A DNA stretch of 64,000 nt from an uncultured Sphingomonadaceae bacterium (lineage in GTDB: Bacteria; Pseudomonadota; Alphaproteobacteria; Sphingomonadales; Sphingomonadaceae), in NCBI GenBank assembly GCA_937996655.1, contig CALKUK010000014.1, positions 310,001 through 374,000 of the forward strand, given 5' to 3'. This document shows positions 41,880 through 50,329 of this stretch, piece by piece. A program made the translations under genes and the position numbers. Numbering within the stretch: position 1 is the first letter of the stretch; every line of letters starts with the position of its first letter. The notes under the pieces are model-generated. The model ran no database searches and was not told the DNA's origin. It saw only the letters and a list, made by a program, of their open reading frames with translations.

Positions 41880-42548
41880 TTAGGCCCAGTCGAGGACCGG
41901 CCAGCCCTTTTTCACCGCAAGTGCGCGCAACGGCGCATGCGCGTTTGTGGCAAAGCCTTCATCGGCCCAGTCTAGGCAAGGCGCGTCGGACACATGGTCT
42001 GAGAAAAAGCGGATATGGGTGGTCTGCCGGTCGATCGGCTCGGCGGCCATCCAATCCTGCACCATGCGCAGCTTGGCGCCGCCATAACAGTTTTCGCCGT
42101 CGATCCGTGGGGAGACGAACCCTCCCATATCCGTGGTGCGCGTGGCGATAACATCTTTGACGCCGATGAGCGCCGCGATCTGCCGGACATAGAAGGCGTA
42201 AGATGCGGTGGCGAGGACCACGCGGCGGCCTGCGGCCCGTTCCGCCTCGACGCGCGCCAACGCTCCGGCCAGGCAATTGCGGCTCAGTGTCTGGCCCGCA
42301 AACCCGGCTGAAATCCGATCAAGCTTGGCCATATCAATGCGCGTGCCGAGCATGAGCGCGAGGTTGATCTCTTTGAGGCGGCCCCGGCTTACGATGCGGA
42401 GCAAGAACCCTAAGGTCGTCAGCAGAACAAGCGGGGCAAACACGACGCGCCAGGGCGCGTAGCGCGGCACGGCATAGATCAGGAACGGGCCAAAGGTCGC
42501 CGCGCGGGTGATCGTCTTGTCCATGTCGAAAATGGAAAGGGGCTGCAT
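41880..42548 (-). CDS. HAD-IB family phosphatase
   Basis: A 222-residue HAD hydrolase. FDMDKTIT gives the nucleophile Asp8 and acid Asp10; ATASYAF the motif II Ser/Thr; Lys and FFSDHVSDAPCLDWAD the motifs III and IV. This is the SerB/IB subgroup; some relatives act on lysophosphatidic acid or phosphoserine, but the substrate is not known. It is divergent from the Mla operon by 62 bases, so a link with phospholipid handling is possible but unproved. Confidence 0.85.
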   Translation of the reverse strand: MQPLSIFDMDKTITRAATFGPFLIYAVPRYAPWRVVFAPLVLLTTLGFLLRIVSRGRLKEINLALMLGTRIDMAKLDRISAGFAGQTLSRNCLAGALARVEAERAAGRRVVLATASYAFYVRQIAALIGVKDVIATRTTDMGGFVSPRIDGENCYGGAKLRMVQDWMAAEPIDRQTTHIRFFSDHVSDAPCLDWADEGFATNAHAPLRALAVKKGWPVLDWA

Positions 42549-42610
42549 CCATGTGCCTTAAGCGCAATCCGGCTTGCCGATCCAGCGCTTATGCACCAAA
42601 CACGTGCCTG

Positions 42611-43720
42611 ATGGCGAACAAGGCGGATTTTACGGAAGAACAAGGGGCTAAGGGCCTCGTGCTGCGCGTGTCGGGCCGCCTTACCTTATCGGGTCTGGGG
42701 GATTTGCCGCAGCGGCTTGATGCTGTTGATGCGCCTGCCGCCCAGATCGACATTGGCGCGGTGGAGCGGGTGGATACCGTCGGTGCCTGGATCGTCCACC
42801 AATTCTCTGGCCGCACGGGCGCGCAGATTGTCGGCGCCAGTGAAGAGGCCAAAAGGCTGATGGCGCTGGTCAGCCGGTCGCAAACGGATGTCCGCGTCCG
42901 CCCTGAACCGTTGAATCCCGTTGTCCGGGTTGTCACGGAAGTCGGGGATGCGACCGTCATCGCGCTGCGCACCCTGCTGGGGCTTGTGGCCTTTTTCGGG
43001 GCCATCCTGATTTCCAGCTGGGATATCATCCGCCACCCACGTCGCCTGCGCATCAATGCCATCGTCCACCGGTTTGAACTGGTCGGTGTAAAGGCCTTGG
43101 GCATCATCGGCCTGATGAGTTTCCTCATCGGCATTGTGATCGCACAGCAGGGGGCGGTGCAGCTTCAGCAATTCGGGGCCGAGGCGTTGACCGTCAATCT
43201 CGTCGGACGGATCACCACGCGGGAATTGGGCGTGCTGATGACGGCCATCATGGTCGCCGGCCGCTCAGGCTCTGCTTTTGCCGCGCAGCTCGGCACGATG
43301 AAGCTGACGGAAGAAATTGATGCGATGCGCACCATCGGCGTCTCGCCGATCGAAGCGCTCGTCATCCCGCGGATGATGGCGGCCGTTATCATGATGCCGT
43401 TGCTTGGGTTTTACGCGACTTTGGTGTCCATCTTTGGCGGCGGGCTGTTCTGCTGGGTGTCGCTGGAAATTCCGCCCATCACTTTTGTGCAACGGCTTCA
43501 GGAAGTGATTCCCATCACCGATCTGTGGGTCGGGCTGCTTAAGGCGCCTGTCTTTGGCGCAATCATCGCGCTGTCGGGCTGCTTTCAGGGCATGCAGGTG
43601 GAAGGAAATGCGGAAGACGTTGGCCTGCGCACCACGTCTGCCGTGGTGCAGGCGATCTTCCTTGTCATCGTGCTCGATGCGTTCTTCGCAGTCTTCTTTT
43701 CGCAGATCGGTTGGATCTGA
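42611..43720 (+). CDS. mlaE: Mla-type ABC transporter permease with N-terminal STAS domain
   Basis: A 369-residue permease of the phospholipid ABC system between outer and inner membranes. Residues 1-100 form a STAS domain (GLVLRVSGRLTLSGL), which in E. coli is the separate protein MlaB; fusion is common in alphaproteobacteria. Residues 120-369 are the MlaE fold, with IGLMSFLIGIVIAQQGAVQL and MVAGRSGSAFAAQLGTMKLTEE. The mlaF start overlaps its stop (TGATG). Confidence 0.93.
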   Translation: MANKADFTEEQGAKGLVLRVSGRLTLSGLGDLPQRLDAVDAPAAQIDIGAVERVDTVGAWIVHQFSGRTGAQIVGASEEAKRLMALVSRSQTDVRVRPEPLNPVVRVVTEVGDATVIALRTLLGLVAFFGAILISSWDIIRHPRRLRINAIVHRFELVGVKALGIIGLMSFLIGIVIAQQGAVQLQQFGAEALTVNLVGRITTRELGVLMTAIMVAGRSGSAFAAQLGTMKLTEEIDAMRTIGVSPIEALVIPRMMAAVIMMPLLGFYATLVSIFGGGLFCWVSLEIPPITFVQRLQEVIPITDLWVGLLKAPVFGAIIALSGCFQGMQVEGNAEDVGLRTTSAVVQAIFLVIVLDAFFAVFFSQIGWI

Positions 43721-44520
43721 TGGACCTGAACGCCCCCATCGCCATCAAGGTGCGCGGCATCTGCAATCGCTTCGGCGATCAGGTTATCCATGACGGCGTG
43801 GACCTTGATGTCCGCAATGGAGAGATATTGGGGGTTGTCGGCGGATCGGGCACCGGCAAATCGGTGTTGATGCGCACGATCATCGGCTTGCAACGGCCGA
43901 GTGCCGGAACCATCGAGATTTTCGGGGAACCGATGACCGATGAGGAAGATGAAGCGCAGCTTGATCTGCGTCGCCGCTGGGGCGTCATGTTCCAGGGTGG
44001 GGCGCTCTTTTCCACGCTGACGGTGGCGGAAAATGTGCAGGTCCCTCTGCGGGAATTCTATCCCAATCTCAGCCAGAAGCTGCTCGACGAGATTGCGTCC
44101 TATAAGGTCGTGATGACGGGCCTTCCCGCCAACGCGGCGGCCAAATATCCCTCGGAACTGTCGGGCGGCATGCGCAAGCGCGCCGGGCTTGCACGGGCGC
44201 TTGCGCTTGATCCAAGGCTGCTCTTTCTCGATGAACCGACCGCCGGGCTGGACCCGATTTCAGCGGCGGGTTTTGATGAACTCACCAAAGATCTGTCCAA
44301 GACGCTGGGGCTGACCGTGTTCCTCATCACGCATGATCTGGACACCCTGCATGCGATTTGTGATCGGGTGGCGGTGCTTGCTGACCAAAAAGTGGTCGCG
44401 GTGGGCACCATTCCTGAGCTGCTGGCGACGGACCATCCTTGGATTCAAGACTATTTCAACGGTCCGCGCGGACGTGCCGCCCAGTCAGCGGTTGATCGGC
44501 ACATGGCAAAGGGGGCATGA
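43720..44520 (+). CDS. mlaF: Mla-type ABC transporter ATP-binding protein
   Basis: A 266-residue ATPase that drives the MlaE permease. Walker A GGSGTGKSVLMR near residue 40, signature LSGGMRKRAGLARAL near 148, and Walker B LLFLDEPTAGLDP near 170. The signature with MRKR is typical of the Mla/Ttg2 ATPases. The ATG shares a base with the mlaE stop, and mlaD starts seven bases after its stop. Confidence 0.95.
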   Translation: MDLNAPIAIKVRGICNRFGDQVIHDGVDLDVRNGEILGVVGGSGTGKSVLMRTIIGLQRPSAGTIEIFGEPMTDEEDEAQLDLRRRWGVMFQGGALFSTLTVAENVQVPLREFYPNLSQKLLDEIASYKVVMTGLPANAAAKYPSELSGGMRKRAGLARALALDPRLLFLDEPTAGLDPISAAGFDELTKDLSKTLGLTVFLITHDLDTLHAICDRVAVLADQKVVAVGTIPELLATDHPWIQDYFNGPRGRAAQSAVDRHMAKGA

Positions 44521-44527
44521 AGGCCTG

Positions 44528-45487
44528 ATGGAAACGCGATCCAACCATTTGCTCGTCGGCAGTATCGTTCTCGGGCTGTTGGCGGCGCTCGTCGCCTTTG
44601 CCATGTGGATTGCCGGATTGTCCGGCTCCAATGCCAAGGAATATGACATCTTCTTCCGGCAATCGGTGGACGGTTTGGCCAAGGGTGGCAGCGTCAGCTT
44701 TTCGGGCGTCCCTTCCGGTCAGATTACCGCCATTGAGCTTTGGAAGAATGATCCGCAGTTCGTGCGCGTCCGCATCGCGTTGAAACCCGACACGCCCGTT
44801 CTGCAAGGCACGACCGCCACCATTCAGGGCAGTTTCACTGGCCCGTCCACGGTTGTTCTGGACGGCGCCATTCGCGGCACGCCCCCGCTGTCAGAGCCGG
44901 GCCCCGGCCCAGGACGTGTACCTGTCATTCCAACCAAGGCGGGCGGGCTTGGCGCGTTGCTCAACAATGCGCCGCAATTGCTGGAACGGCTGTCCACCCT
45001 GACGGAACGGCTGACAGAATTGCTGTCTGACCAGAACCAAAAGTCCTTCACCAACATTCTGGCCAACACAGATAGGTTGACGGGCAATCTGGCGCGTGGT
45101 GGCCCCGATATGGAAGCGAGCATCAAGGAAGCGCGCATCACCATCAAGGAAGCCGGGATCGCGGCCAAGCAATTGGGTGAGGTCGCTGGGACAGCCAACG
45201 GCCTGCTCAATGACGAAGGCCGTCCGCTCATCACCGATCTGCGGCGCACCATCCGGTCTGCCGAACAGAGCATGACCGCGCTGGATACAACGCTCGCCGA
45301 GGCGCGGCCGGGCATTCGGACCTTCTCAACACAGACGCTTCCCGAAATTGGTCAGCTGGTGCGTGATCTGCGGGGCATGTCTGAATCATTGAGTTCGGTT
45401 GCCAACAAGATTGATCAGCAGGGCGCAGGTGCTTTGATCGGCGGGCCACGCCTGCCTGAATATAAGGGGGATAAGGACGGCAAATGA
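44528..45487 (+). CDS. mlaD: MlaD-type MCE domain protein
   Basis: A 319-residue periplasmic lipid-binding protein with one N-terminal helix (HLLVGSIVLGLLAALVAFAMW). The single MCE domain (residues about 38-115: YDIFFRQSVDGLAKGGSVSF, GVPSGQITAIEL, TTATIQGSFTGPSTVVLDG) forms the hexameric ring around the transport channel. The remaining residues form long helices, SerThr and Asn rich, seen in longer alphaproteobacterial members. The next gene overlaps the end by 4 bases. Confidence 0.92.
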   Translation: METRSNHLLVGSIVLGLLAALVAFAMWIAGLSGSNAKEYDIFFRQSVDGLAKGGSVSFSGVPSGQITAIELWKNDPQFVRVRIALKPDTPVLQGTTATIQGSFTGPSTVVLDGAIRGTPPLSEPGPGPGRVPVIPTKAGGLGALLNNAPQLLERLSTLTERLTELLSDQNQKSFTNILANTDRLTGNLARGGPDMEASIKEARITIKEAGIAAKQLGEVAGTANGLLNDEGRPLITDLRRTIRSAEQSMTALDTTLAEARPGIRTFSTQTLPEIGQLVRDLRGMSESLSSVANKIDQQGAGALIGGPRLPEYKGDKDGK

Positions 45488-46071
45488 AGCGCACGACCCT
45501 GATTTTTGGCGCGGCCCTTCTGCTGGGCGGATGCAGCCTTGGCCTGACCGCCAAAGCGCCGAAGTTCCTGCTGACGCTCACCCCGACGAGCCTGCCTACC
45601 GCCAATGACGGCGTGTTGGTGCAGGCCGGTGACAGCCTGACCGTCGCTGTCCCGCTTTCCCCGCAGGCGATTGCGACGACGCGGCTGCCGGTGGCGCAGG
45701 GGCAGACGGCCATCGCCTTTCTGAAGGATGCCATCTGGGTGGAGCCGCCGCCGCGTCTCTTCCAGCGGCTGCTGTCTGAAACGATCCGCGCGAAAACCGG
45801 GCGCACCGTGCTCGACCCGCGGCAGGTCAATATGGGCACTGGCGCCACCTTGTCGGGCCAGCTTCTGCGCTTTGACATTGAGGAAAAGGGCGCCCGCGCG
45901 GTCGTCGTCTATGATGCGACGATTTCGGGGGAAAAGGACCGACCGGTCCGCACCCGCCGCTTTGAAGCGCGTGTGTCGGCCGGCACCATCGATGCCCGCA
46001 GCGCCGGAATCGCGCTCAATCAGGCAGCGAACGTCGTGGCGGGCCAAGTGGCCGACTGGCTCACCTCTTAA
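45484..46071 (+). CDS. ABC-type transport auxiliary lipoprotein
   Basis: A 195-residue predicted lipoprotein (signal MKRTTLIFGAALLLGGCSLG, lipobox LGGC). Matches the PF03886-type auxiliary proteins that go with MCE systems (PqiC/YmbA-like) through the block WVEPPPRLFQRLLSETIR. It may dock the lipid path at the outer membrane. ATGA overlap with mlaD and a terminator right after it mark the end of the four-gene operon. Confidence 0.88.
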   Translation: MKRTTLIFGAALLLGGCSLGLTAKAPKFLLTLTPTSLPTANDGVLVQAGDSLTVAVPLSPQAIATTRLPVAQGQTAIAFLKDAIWVEPPPRLFQRLLSETIRAKTGRTVLDPRQVNMGTGATLSGQLLRFDIEEKGARAVVVYDATISGEKDRPVRTRRFEARVSAGTIDARSAGIALNQAANVVAGQVADWLTS

Positions 46072-46090
46072 GGCTATCAGAGCAAGAGAA

Positions 46091-46122
46091 AGGGGCGGGA
46101 AGCATTATGCCTCCCGCCCCTT
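46091..46122. terminator. Terminator after the mla operon
   Basis: GC-rich stem GGGGCGGGA with TCCCGCCCC and a 10-base loop, followed by TTCTTTGT on the plus strand and preceded by TTCTCTTGC read on the minus strand. It can end both convergent transcripts (mla and the alcohol dehydrogenase). Confidence 0.75.
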
Positions 46123-46149
46123 CTTTGTGTCCGGTGCGGACGCCCGGGC

Positions 46150-48276
46150 TTATTTGCCCTTGGCCTCCAGCGCCTTGTCTTCATTGGCCCGCCGGATCAC
46201 ATATTGGCGGATATTCTCAATCTGCTCAGCCGAATATTGATCCTTCCAAGCGACCATCCCGTTTTCGGAGAGGGCGCCGTCATGGACCACCTTCTGCCAC
46301 ATCTTGGCATCGCCAAGGATGGCCGAGTGGCGCAGATCGGGGTTGAGGCCACCTGCAATCGCGGCGTCGCCATGGCAGACGCTGCAGCTGTTCTGATAGG
46401 GGCTCATGCCCGCATCCGCCTGTGCCTTCGTGCCGGTGAACGGCGGCGGATCTAGCACCTGCTTGGCCTGCGCCGGTGGCGGCGGCAGCGTCGCTTTGCC
46501 GCCGATCTTGAAGACCAGCAGGCGGCTGATGTTGCGCACGGAGCCGGACTTGCCGGACAGGATGCCCGGCGCCACATCGTACACGCCGCCCCAACCGGCC
46601 AGGATGGCGACATATTGCACGCCCTTAACCGAATAGGTCATGGGGGCCGCGATCACGCCGGTCTGCGTCGGGAAGCTCCAGAGTTGCTTGCCATTGTCGG
46701 CCGTATAGGCGCGGAATTCACCGCCTGCAGTGCCTTGGAACACAAGGTTGCCGGCTGTTGCCAGCGTGCCGCCATTGGACGGGCCGATATGTTCAACGCG
46801 CCAGCGCGGCTTACCGGCAACCGGATCCCAGGCGAGCAGCGACCCTGTGGTTCCGGCAGCCGCGGCTGCACGGATAGCCGGATCAGCCGGCATGCCCATC
46901 TGGCCCGTATCGAGGCCAAGCTGGAAGCCAACCTTGCCGGGTTTCCAGCCCTTGGCAGCGGCGAAATAGGGCTGTGAGATTTCGTTGGCCGGAATGTAGA
47001 CCAGACCCGTTTTCGGGCTGTACGACATGGGCTGCCAGCTATGCGCGCCGAGCGCGCCCGGCCAGCCGATATAGGGCTTTCCGGTCTGTTCATACCGCGC
47101 TTCGGGGTTCACGTCCGGCTTGCCGGTGACGGGGTCGAGACCCTTGGCCCAGGTGATCAGCTTGGCAAAGGGCTTACCGGAGATGAACTTGCCCGTCTTC
47201 GCATCAAGAACGTAGAAGAACCCATTCTTCGGCGCATGCATGATGACGCGCGTGGTCTTGCCGTTGACCGGCATGTCCGCGGCGATGATCTGCTGGTTGG
47301 AATCATAGTCCCAACGGTCTTCCGGTGTTTCCTGGAAGTGCCAGACATATTCGCCTGTATCTGCGTTCACAGCAACAATGGAGGCTGTGTACAGGCTGTC
47401 GCCGCCCTTGCCGCCGCGGGCATTGGGGTTCCAAGGCTCGGCATTGGCCGTGCCGAAATAGATGAGGTTGGTCGTGGGATCGTAGGTGATTGAATCCCAC
47501 ACCGTGCCGCCGCCGCCGGACTTCCAGGCATCGGGCGCCCAGGTCTTGGCAGCTGCTTCCAGATGCTTGCCTTCAAATGGCTTCGATGGATCACCGGGGA
47601 CGGTGTAGAAGCGCCAGGCTTCCTTGCCCGTTTCGGCGTCATAAGCGGCCAGATAGCCGCGCGTGATGTACTCAGCGCCAGCAGAGCCAATCAGAACCTT
47701 GCCCTTCACGATGCGCGGCGCGCCGGTGATGGCCATGTTCGACCCCTGCGGGATCGTCAGCTTGTCCCAGAGGACCTTGCCGGTGTCGGCGTTGAGGGCG
47801 ACCAGACGACCATCGATCGTGCCGACATAGACGCGACCCTTATAGACAGCGACCCCGCGGTTGACCGCATCGCAGCACACATCCACCAACTTGGAACGTG
47901 GCACCTTGGGGTCATATTCCCACATTTTCTTGCCGGTGGCGGCGTCATAAGCTTTTACCATCGACCATGCGGTGGAGACGTACATGATGCCGTCGACAAC
48001 GATCGGCGTCGCTTCCTGTCCGCGCGCGGTGTCCAGATCAGAAGACCATTCGAGGCCAAGCTGGCCGACATTCTGATCGGAAACCTGCGTCAGCGGCGAA
48101 AAGCGCTGCTCATCCATCGTGCGGCCATAAGACAGCCAGTCAGCGCCATCCGGGCTGCCTGCTGCGAGGCGCGCATCATCGACATTGGCGTTCTTGCCGC
48201 CCTTTTCGGCGCAACCGGCCAAGGCTGCCGCGACCAGCGCGATTGCCGTTCCCAAAACAAGTGAGCGAGATTTCAT
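46150..48276 (-). CDS. PQQ-dependent quinohemoprotein alcohol dehydrogenase, lipoprotein type
   Basis: A 708-residue periplasmic enzyme that oxidises alcohols and passes electrons through its own heme. Signal peptide with lipobox LAGC (Cys22), unusual for this group. The beta-propeller has the Cys-Cys ring 134-135 (DVCCDAVN), metal ligands probably Glu202 and Asn278, and catalytic Asp323 in RWDYDSNQ with a second Asp at 325, the pattern linked to lanthanide use. A C-terminal cytochrome c domain binds heme at CSVCH (631-635) with likely Met674. ATG 48276 chosen. Confidence 0.9.
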   Translation of the reverse strand: MKSRSLVLGTAIALVAAALAGCAEKGGKNANVDDARLAAGSPDGADWLSYGRTMDEQRFSPLTQVSDQNVGQLGLEWSSDLDTARGQEATPIVVDGIMYVSTAWSMVKAYDAATGKKMWEYDPKVPRSKLVDVCCDAVNRGVAVYKGRVYVGTIDGRLVALNADTGKVLWDKLTIPQGSNMAITGAPRIVKGKVLIGSAGAEYITRGYLAAYDAETGKEAWRFYTVPGDPSKPFEGKHLEAAAKTWAPDAWKSGGGGTVWDSITYDPTTNLIYFGTANAEPWNPNARGGKGGDSLYTASIVAVNADTGEYVWHFQETPEDRWDYDSNQQIIAADMPVNGKTTRVIMHAPKNGFFYVLDAKTGKFISGKPFAKLITWAKGLDPVTGKPDVNPEARYEQTGKPYIGWPGALGAHSWQPMSYSPKTGLVYIPANEISQPYFAAAKGWKPGKVGFQLGLDTGQMGMPADPAIRAAAAAGTTGSLLAWDPVAGKPRWRVEHIGPSNGGTLATAGNLVFQGTAGGEFRAYTADNGKQLWSFPTQTGVIAAPMTYSVKGVQYVAILAGWGGVYDVAPGILSGKSGSVRNISRLLVFKIGGKATLPPPPAQAKQVLDPPPFTGTKAQADAGMSPYQNSCSVCHGDAAIAGGLNPDLRHSAILGDAKMWQKVVHDGALSENGMVAWKDQYSAEQIENIRQYVIRRANEDKALEAKGK

Positions 48277-48430
48277 GCGGAAACTACCCCTCCAACCTGT
48301 GCCGACATTTCGGCATCGTCCATCCAATAACGCGGGAGTCTGTGACTCTCTACTGTCGTCCTTGCCAGTGACAGCGCGCGGATGCGAGGGGAAAATGCAG
48401 GGACGGAGAAACATCCCCGTCCTGTTTCAC

Positions 48431-48664
48431 TCAGTAATCAACACCTGCGGCAATGGCTTCCAGCTTGCGGAGCCGCTCGCGCAGATCGGCGATTTCGATG
48501 CGGCTCGTTGTGTTCGGCATGCTGGTGTCATGCCCGCGGTGCGTGTCGATCTCGCAGCGCTTCAACTCAACCCATTTGGTAAAGGCGGCAAGGCCGACAA
48601 AGGACGCCAAGGCAAGCCCGGCGAGACCTGTGATGGCGAGAATGAGAGTGGAGGCGTCAGTCAT
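48431..48664 (-). CDS. Psp-operon small membrane protein 5 (PspB-like)
   Basis: A 77-residue protein: one N-terminal membrane helix (LILAITGLAGLALASFVGLA) then a charged coiled coil (SRIEIADLRERLRKLEAIAA) that ends at GVDY. It lacks the EIE-L end of its neighbours but keeps the heptad pattern before it. It is the last gene in the psp run; a hairpin GGACGG/CCGTCC follows at 48401-48422. No known function. Confidence 0.65.
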   Translation of the reverse strand: MTDASTLILAITGLAGLALASFVGLAAFTKWVELKRCEIDTHRGHDTSMPNTTSRIEIADLRERLRKLEAIAAGVDY

Positions 48665-48693
48665 ATCGGTTCTCCCTGGCGAACCTGCCGCGC

Positions 48694-48939
48694 TCAGCGC
48701 AGCTTTTCGATTTCGCGATCAAGGGCGATCGCACTGTTATTGTCGGTGGCGAGGCGTTCCAGAACGGCGATCCTCTCCTTCAACTGCTTGATTTCATCGC
48801 GCAGCTGGCGGCTCTCGGCCGTGTTGGGGACGGCAATGTCATTGCCATGGCGGTCTTTGCGGATGCCATGCTTGGCGCGGATGATGCTGCCGACAGTCAC
48901 GATCGCGACGATCAGGACTACCATTTCAAACGGGTTCAT
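48694..48939 (-). CDS. Psp-operon small membrane protein 4 (PspB-like)
   Basis: An 81-residue protein with a helix at the N-terminus (FEMVVLIVAIVTVGSIIRA), a basic linker with KHGIRKDRHGND, and a coiled coil (LRDEIKQLKERIAVLERLA) with TD and LDREIEKLR at the end. The AKHGIRKDRHG linker resembles the WxRxxHGYP linker of two neighbouring members, another hint of shared origin. Function unknown. Confidence 0.68.
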   Translation of the reverse strand: MNPFEMVVLIVAIVTVGSIIRAKHGIRKDRHGNDIAVPNTAESRQLRDEIKQLKERIAVLERLATDNNSAIALDREIEKLR

Positions 48940-48974
48940 ATCTTGTCTCCCTGAAGGCTATTGGCGGTATTGGC

Positions 48975-49241
48975 TTAGTTGACGGGGCTATCGCGGAGTT
49001 GTTCGATCTCATCTGACAGGGCGACGCCCTTATCAGTGATGATGCGTTCCAGCACGCGGACCCGCTGTTCCAGCCGCTCGACATGCGACGCATATTGGGC
49101 GGCTTTTTCGGCGGTCAGACTGGTCTGGACCTGAAGCTGCTTTTCCTTGAGTTCCATCATCTTCGTTACGGTTCGCGACACGATGGCGACGATGGGGATC
49201 ATCAAAGCGATGATCGGAATAAGAGCAAAAAGGCCGTCCAT
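48975..49241 (-). CDS. Psp-operon small membrane protein 3 (PspB-like)
   Basis: An 88-residue protein with one hydrophobic helix (LFALIPIIALMIPIVAIVSR) and a basic/acidic coiled coil (VTKMMELKEKQLQVQTSLTA), then VRVLERIITDKGVALSDEIE and QLR. The motif LERIITD is shared with other members. Order helix then coiled coil is the PspB plan. No homologue with a proven role is recognised. Confidence 0.7.
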   Translation of the reverse strand: MDGLFALIPIIALMIPIVAIVSRTVTKMMELKEKQLQVQTSLTAEKAAQYASHVERLEQRVRVLERIITDKGVALSDEIEQLRDSPVN

Positions 49242-49255
49242 AAACTTAGTCCTTC

Positions 49256-49585
49256 TCAGTTTGCTTTGCCGCGGAGCTGTTCGATCTCGCGGTTGAGGGC
49301 ATGGGCTTCATCGGTCACGATGCGCTCGACATTGGCGAGGCGGTCTTTGACCGAACCAAGCTCAGCGCGGAGCTGGGCATTTTCCTGGCTGAGCAGCTTA
49401 ATGCGTTCCAGCTCTTCCGTCGTCTGACGGGGGTAGATCGCCTTGCCCCAGCTGTTTTCTAAGGGATAGCCGTTCTTCACGCGCAGCCAGGTGGTAAAGA
49501 TCCAGCCCACGACACCGAGAAAGCCGATGCTGATTGCCAGAAGCGCGATGTAGGGAATGAAGGGCGCGAGTTCGGTTTCGATCAT
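49256..49585 (-). CDS. Psp-operon small membrane protein 2 (PspB-like)
   Basis: A 109-residue protein with a longer N-terminal membrane helix (IPYIALLAISIGFLGVVGWI), linker TTWLRVKNGYPLENSWGKAI, and a coiled coil (IKLLSQENAQLRAELGSVKD) ending in VERIVTDEAHALNREIEQLR. It starts 14 bases before the previous gene ends in the same direction. Its TTWLRVKNGYPLE linker resembles TSWIRARHGYPVE in small protein 1, so the two are probably direct duplicates. Confidence 0.7.
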   Translation of the reverse strand: MIETELAPFIPYIALLAISIGFLGVVGWIFTTWLRVKNGYPLENSWGKAIYPRQTTEELERIKLLSQENAQLRAELGSVKDRLANVERIVTDEAHALNREIEQLRGKAN

Positions 49586-49598
49586 GATGTCGGTGTCC

Positions 49599-49889
49599 TT
49601 ATTTCAGACGTTCGATTTCAGCGGTCAGGCGGGAAGGCGCGTCGGTGGCGATGCGTTCCAGAACCGCGATGCGCGCTTCAAGGCGGCTGACCTGTCCGGT
49701 GATGCGTTCATTCTCGGAGGAAAGGAGGGCGATCTTGCGATCAGTATCCGGGTCAGACTTTGAGACGGTGCCGCCCCATTCTCCTTCCACCGGATAGCCA
49801 TGGCGGGCGCGGATCCAACTGGTTGCAATCCAGCCAATGGTGCTGATGGCGATTATGGCCAGTACGAAGGTTGGTCCACCCCATTCCAT
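49599..49889 (-). CDS. Psp-operon small membrane protein 1 (PspB-like)
   Basis: A 96-residue protein: hydrophobic helix (PTFVLAIIAISTIGWIATSW), linker IRARHGYPVEGEWGG, coiled coil (IALLSSENERITGQVSRLEA) and end IAVLERIATDAPSRL then AEIERLK. Shares linker and tail with small protein 2 to the left. First of the five extra genes after pspC, 27 bases away. Function unknown. Confidence 0.7.
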   Translation of the reverse strand: MEWGGPTFVLAIIAISTIGWIATSWIRARHGYPVEGEWGGTVSKSDPDTDRKIALLSSENERITGQVSRLEARIAVLERIATDAPSRLTAEIERLK

Positions 49890-49916
49890 CTCGTGTCTCC
49901 TCCGAGTGTGTCCGGT

Positions 49917-50294
49917 TTACTTCAGGTTGTCGATTTCGTCGGCCAGGCGGCTGTTGCGGCTGGTATAATGCGTTTCAGCAGCGGCCATGCGGCGGTCAAT
50001 GTCGCGCAGCTTGGAGCGGACGTCACGCGTGGTCCGTGCCGGGGACTGACGGACACCTTGCCAGAAGTCAGACTCTTCCTTGTCGGTGTAGAGGCCGTAG
50101 GGCTTAGGTTCCGCGATCCAGCCAATCACCAGATACGCGATGACGAGGAAGCCGGAGCCGAGGATGGTGCCGAGCACGGTGCCAACGCGCACCCAGGTGA
50201 CGTCGATGCCCGTATAATCGGCAATCCCGGAGCAGACGCCCAGCCATTTGGCGTTTTGTTTGTCGAGGTAGAATTTGGTGCGGCTTGCAGACAT
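49917..50294 (-). CDS. pspC: Phage shock protein C (PspC domain)
   Basis: A 125-residue membrane regulator. The PspC domain covers residues 1-65: TKFYLDKQNAKWLGVCSGIA, DYTGIDVTWVRV, and a hydrophobic helix LGSGFLVIAYLVIGWI. In enterobacteria PspC works with PspB at the membrane to release PspF from PspA under envelope stress. Its cytoplasmic tail is a short coiled coil (RSKLRDIDRRMAAAE) and ends in RLADEIDNLK, matching the EIE-L tail of the five neighbours. Confidence 0.93.
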   Translation of the reverse strand: MSASRTKFYLDKQNAKWLGVCSGIADYTGIDVTWVRVGTVLGTILGSGFLVIAYLVIGWIAEPKPYGLYTDKEESDFWQGVRQSPARTTRDVRSKLRDIDRRMAAAETHYTSRNSRLADEIDNLK

Positions 50295-50329
50295 GATATT
50301 TACTCCTGTGGCGTTTGGCGTCGGCGCTC

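Noticed and set aside
48431..49889. Idea that the five small psp genes are pieces of one frameshifted gene
   Set aside because: Each has its own start, membrane helix and stop, and repeats the same helix/coil order, so they are separate genes.
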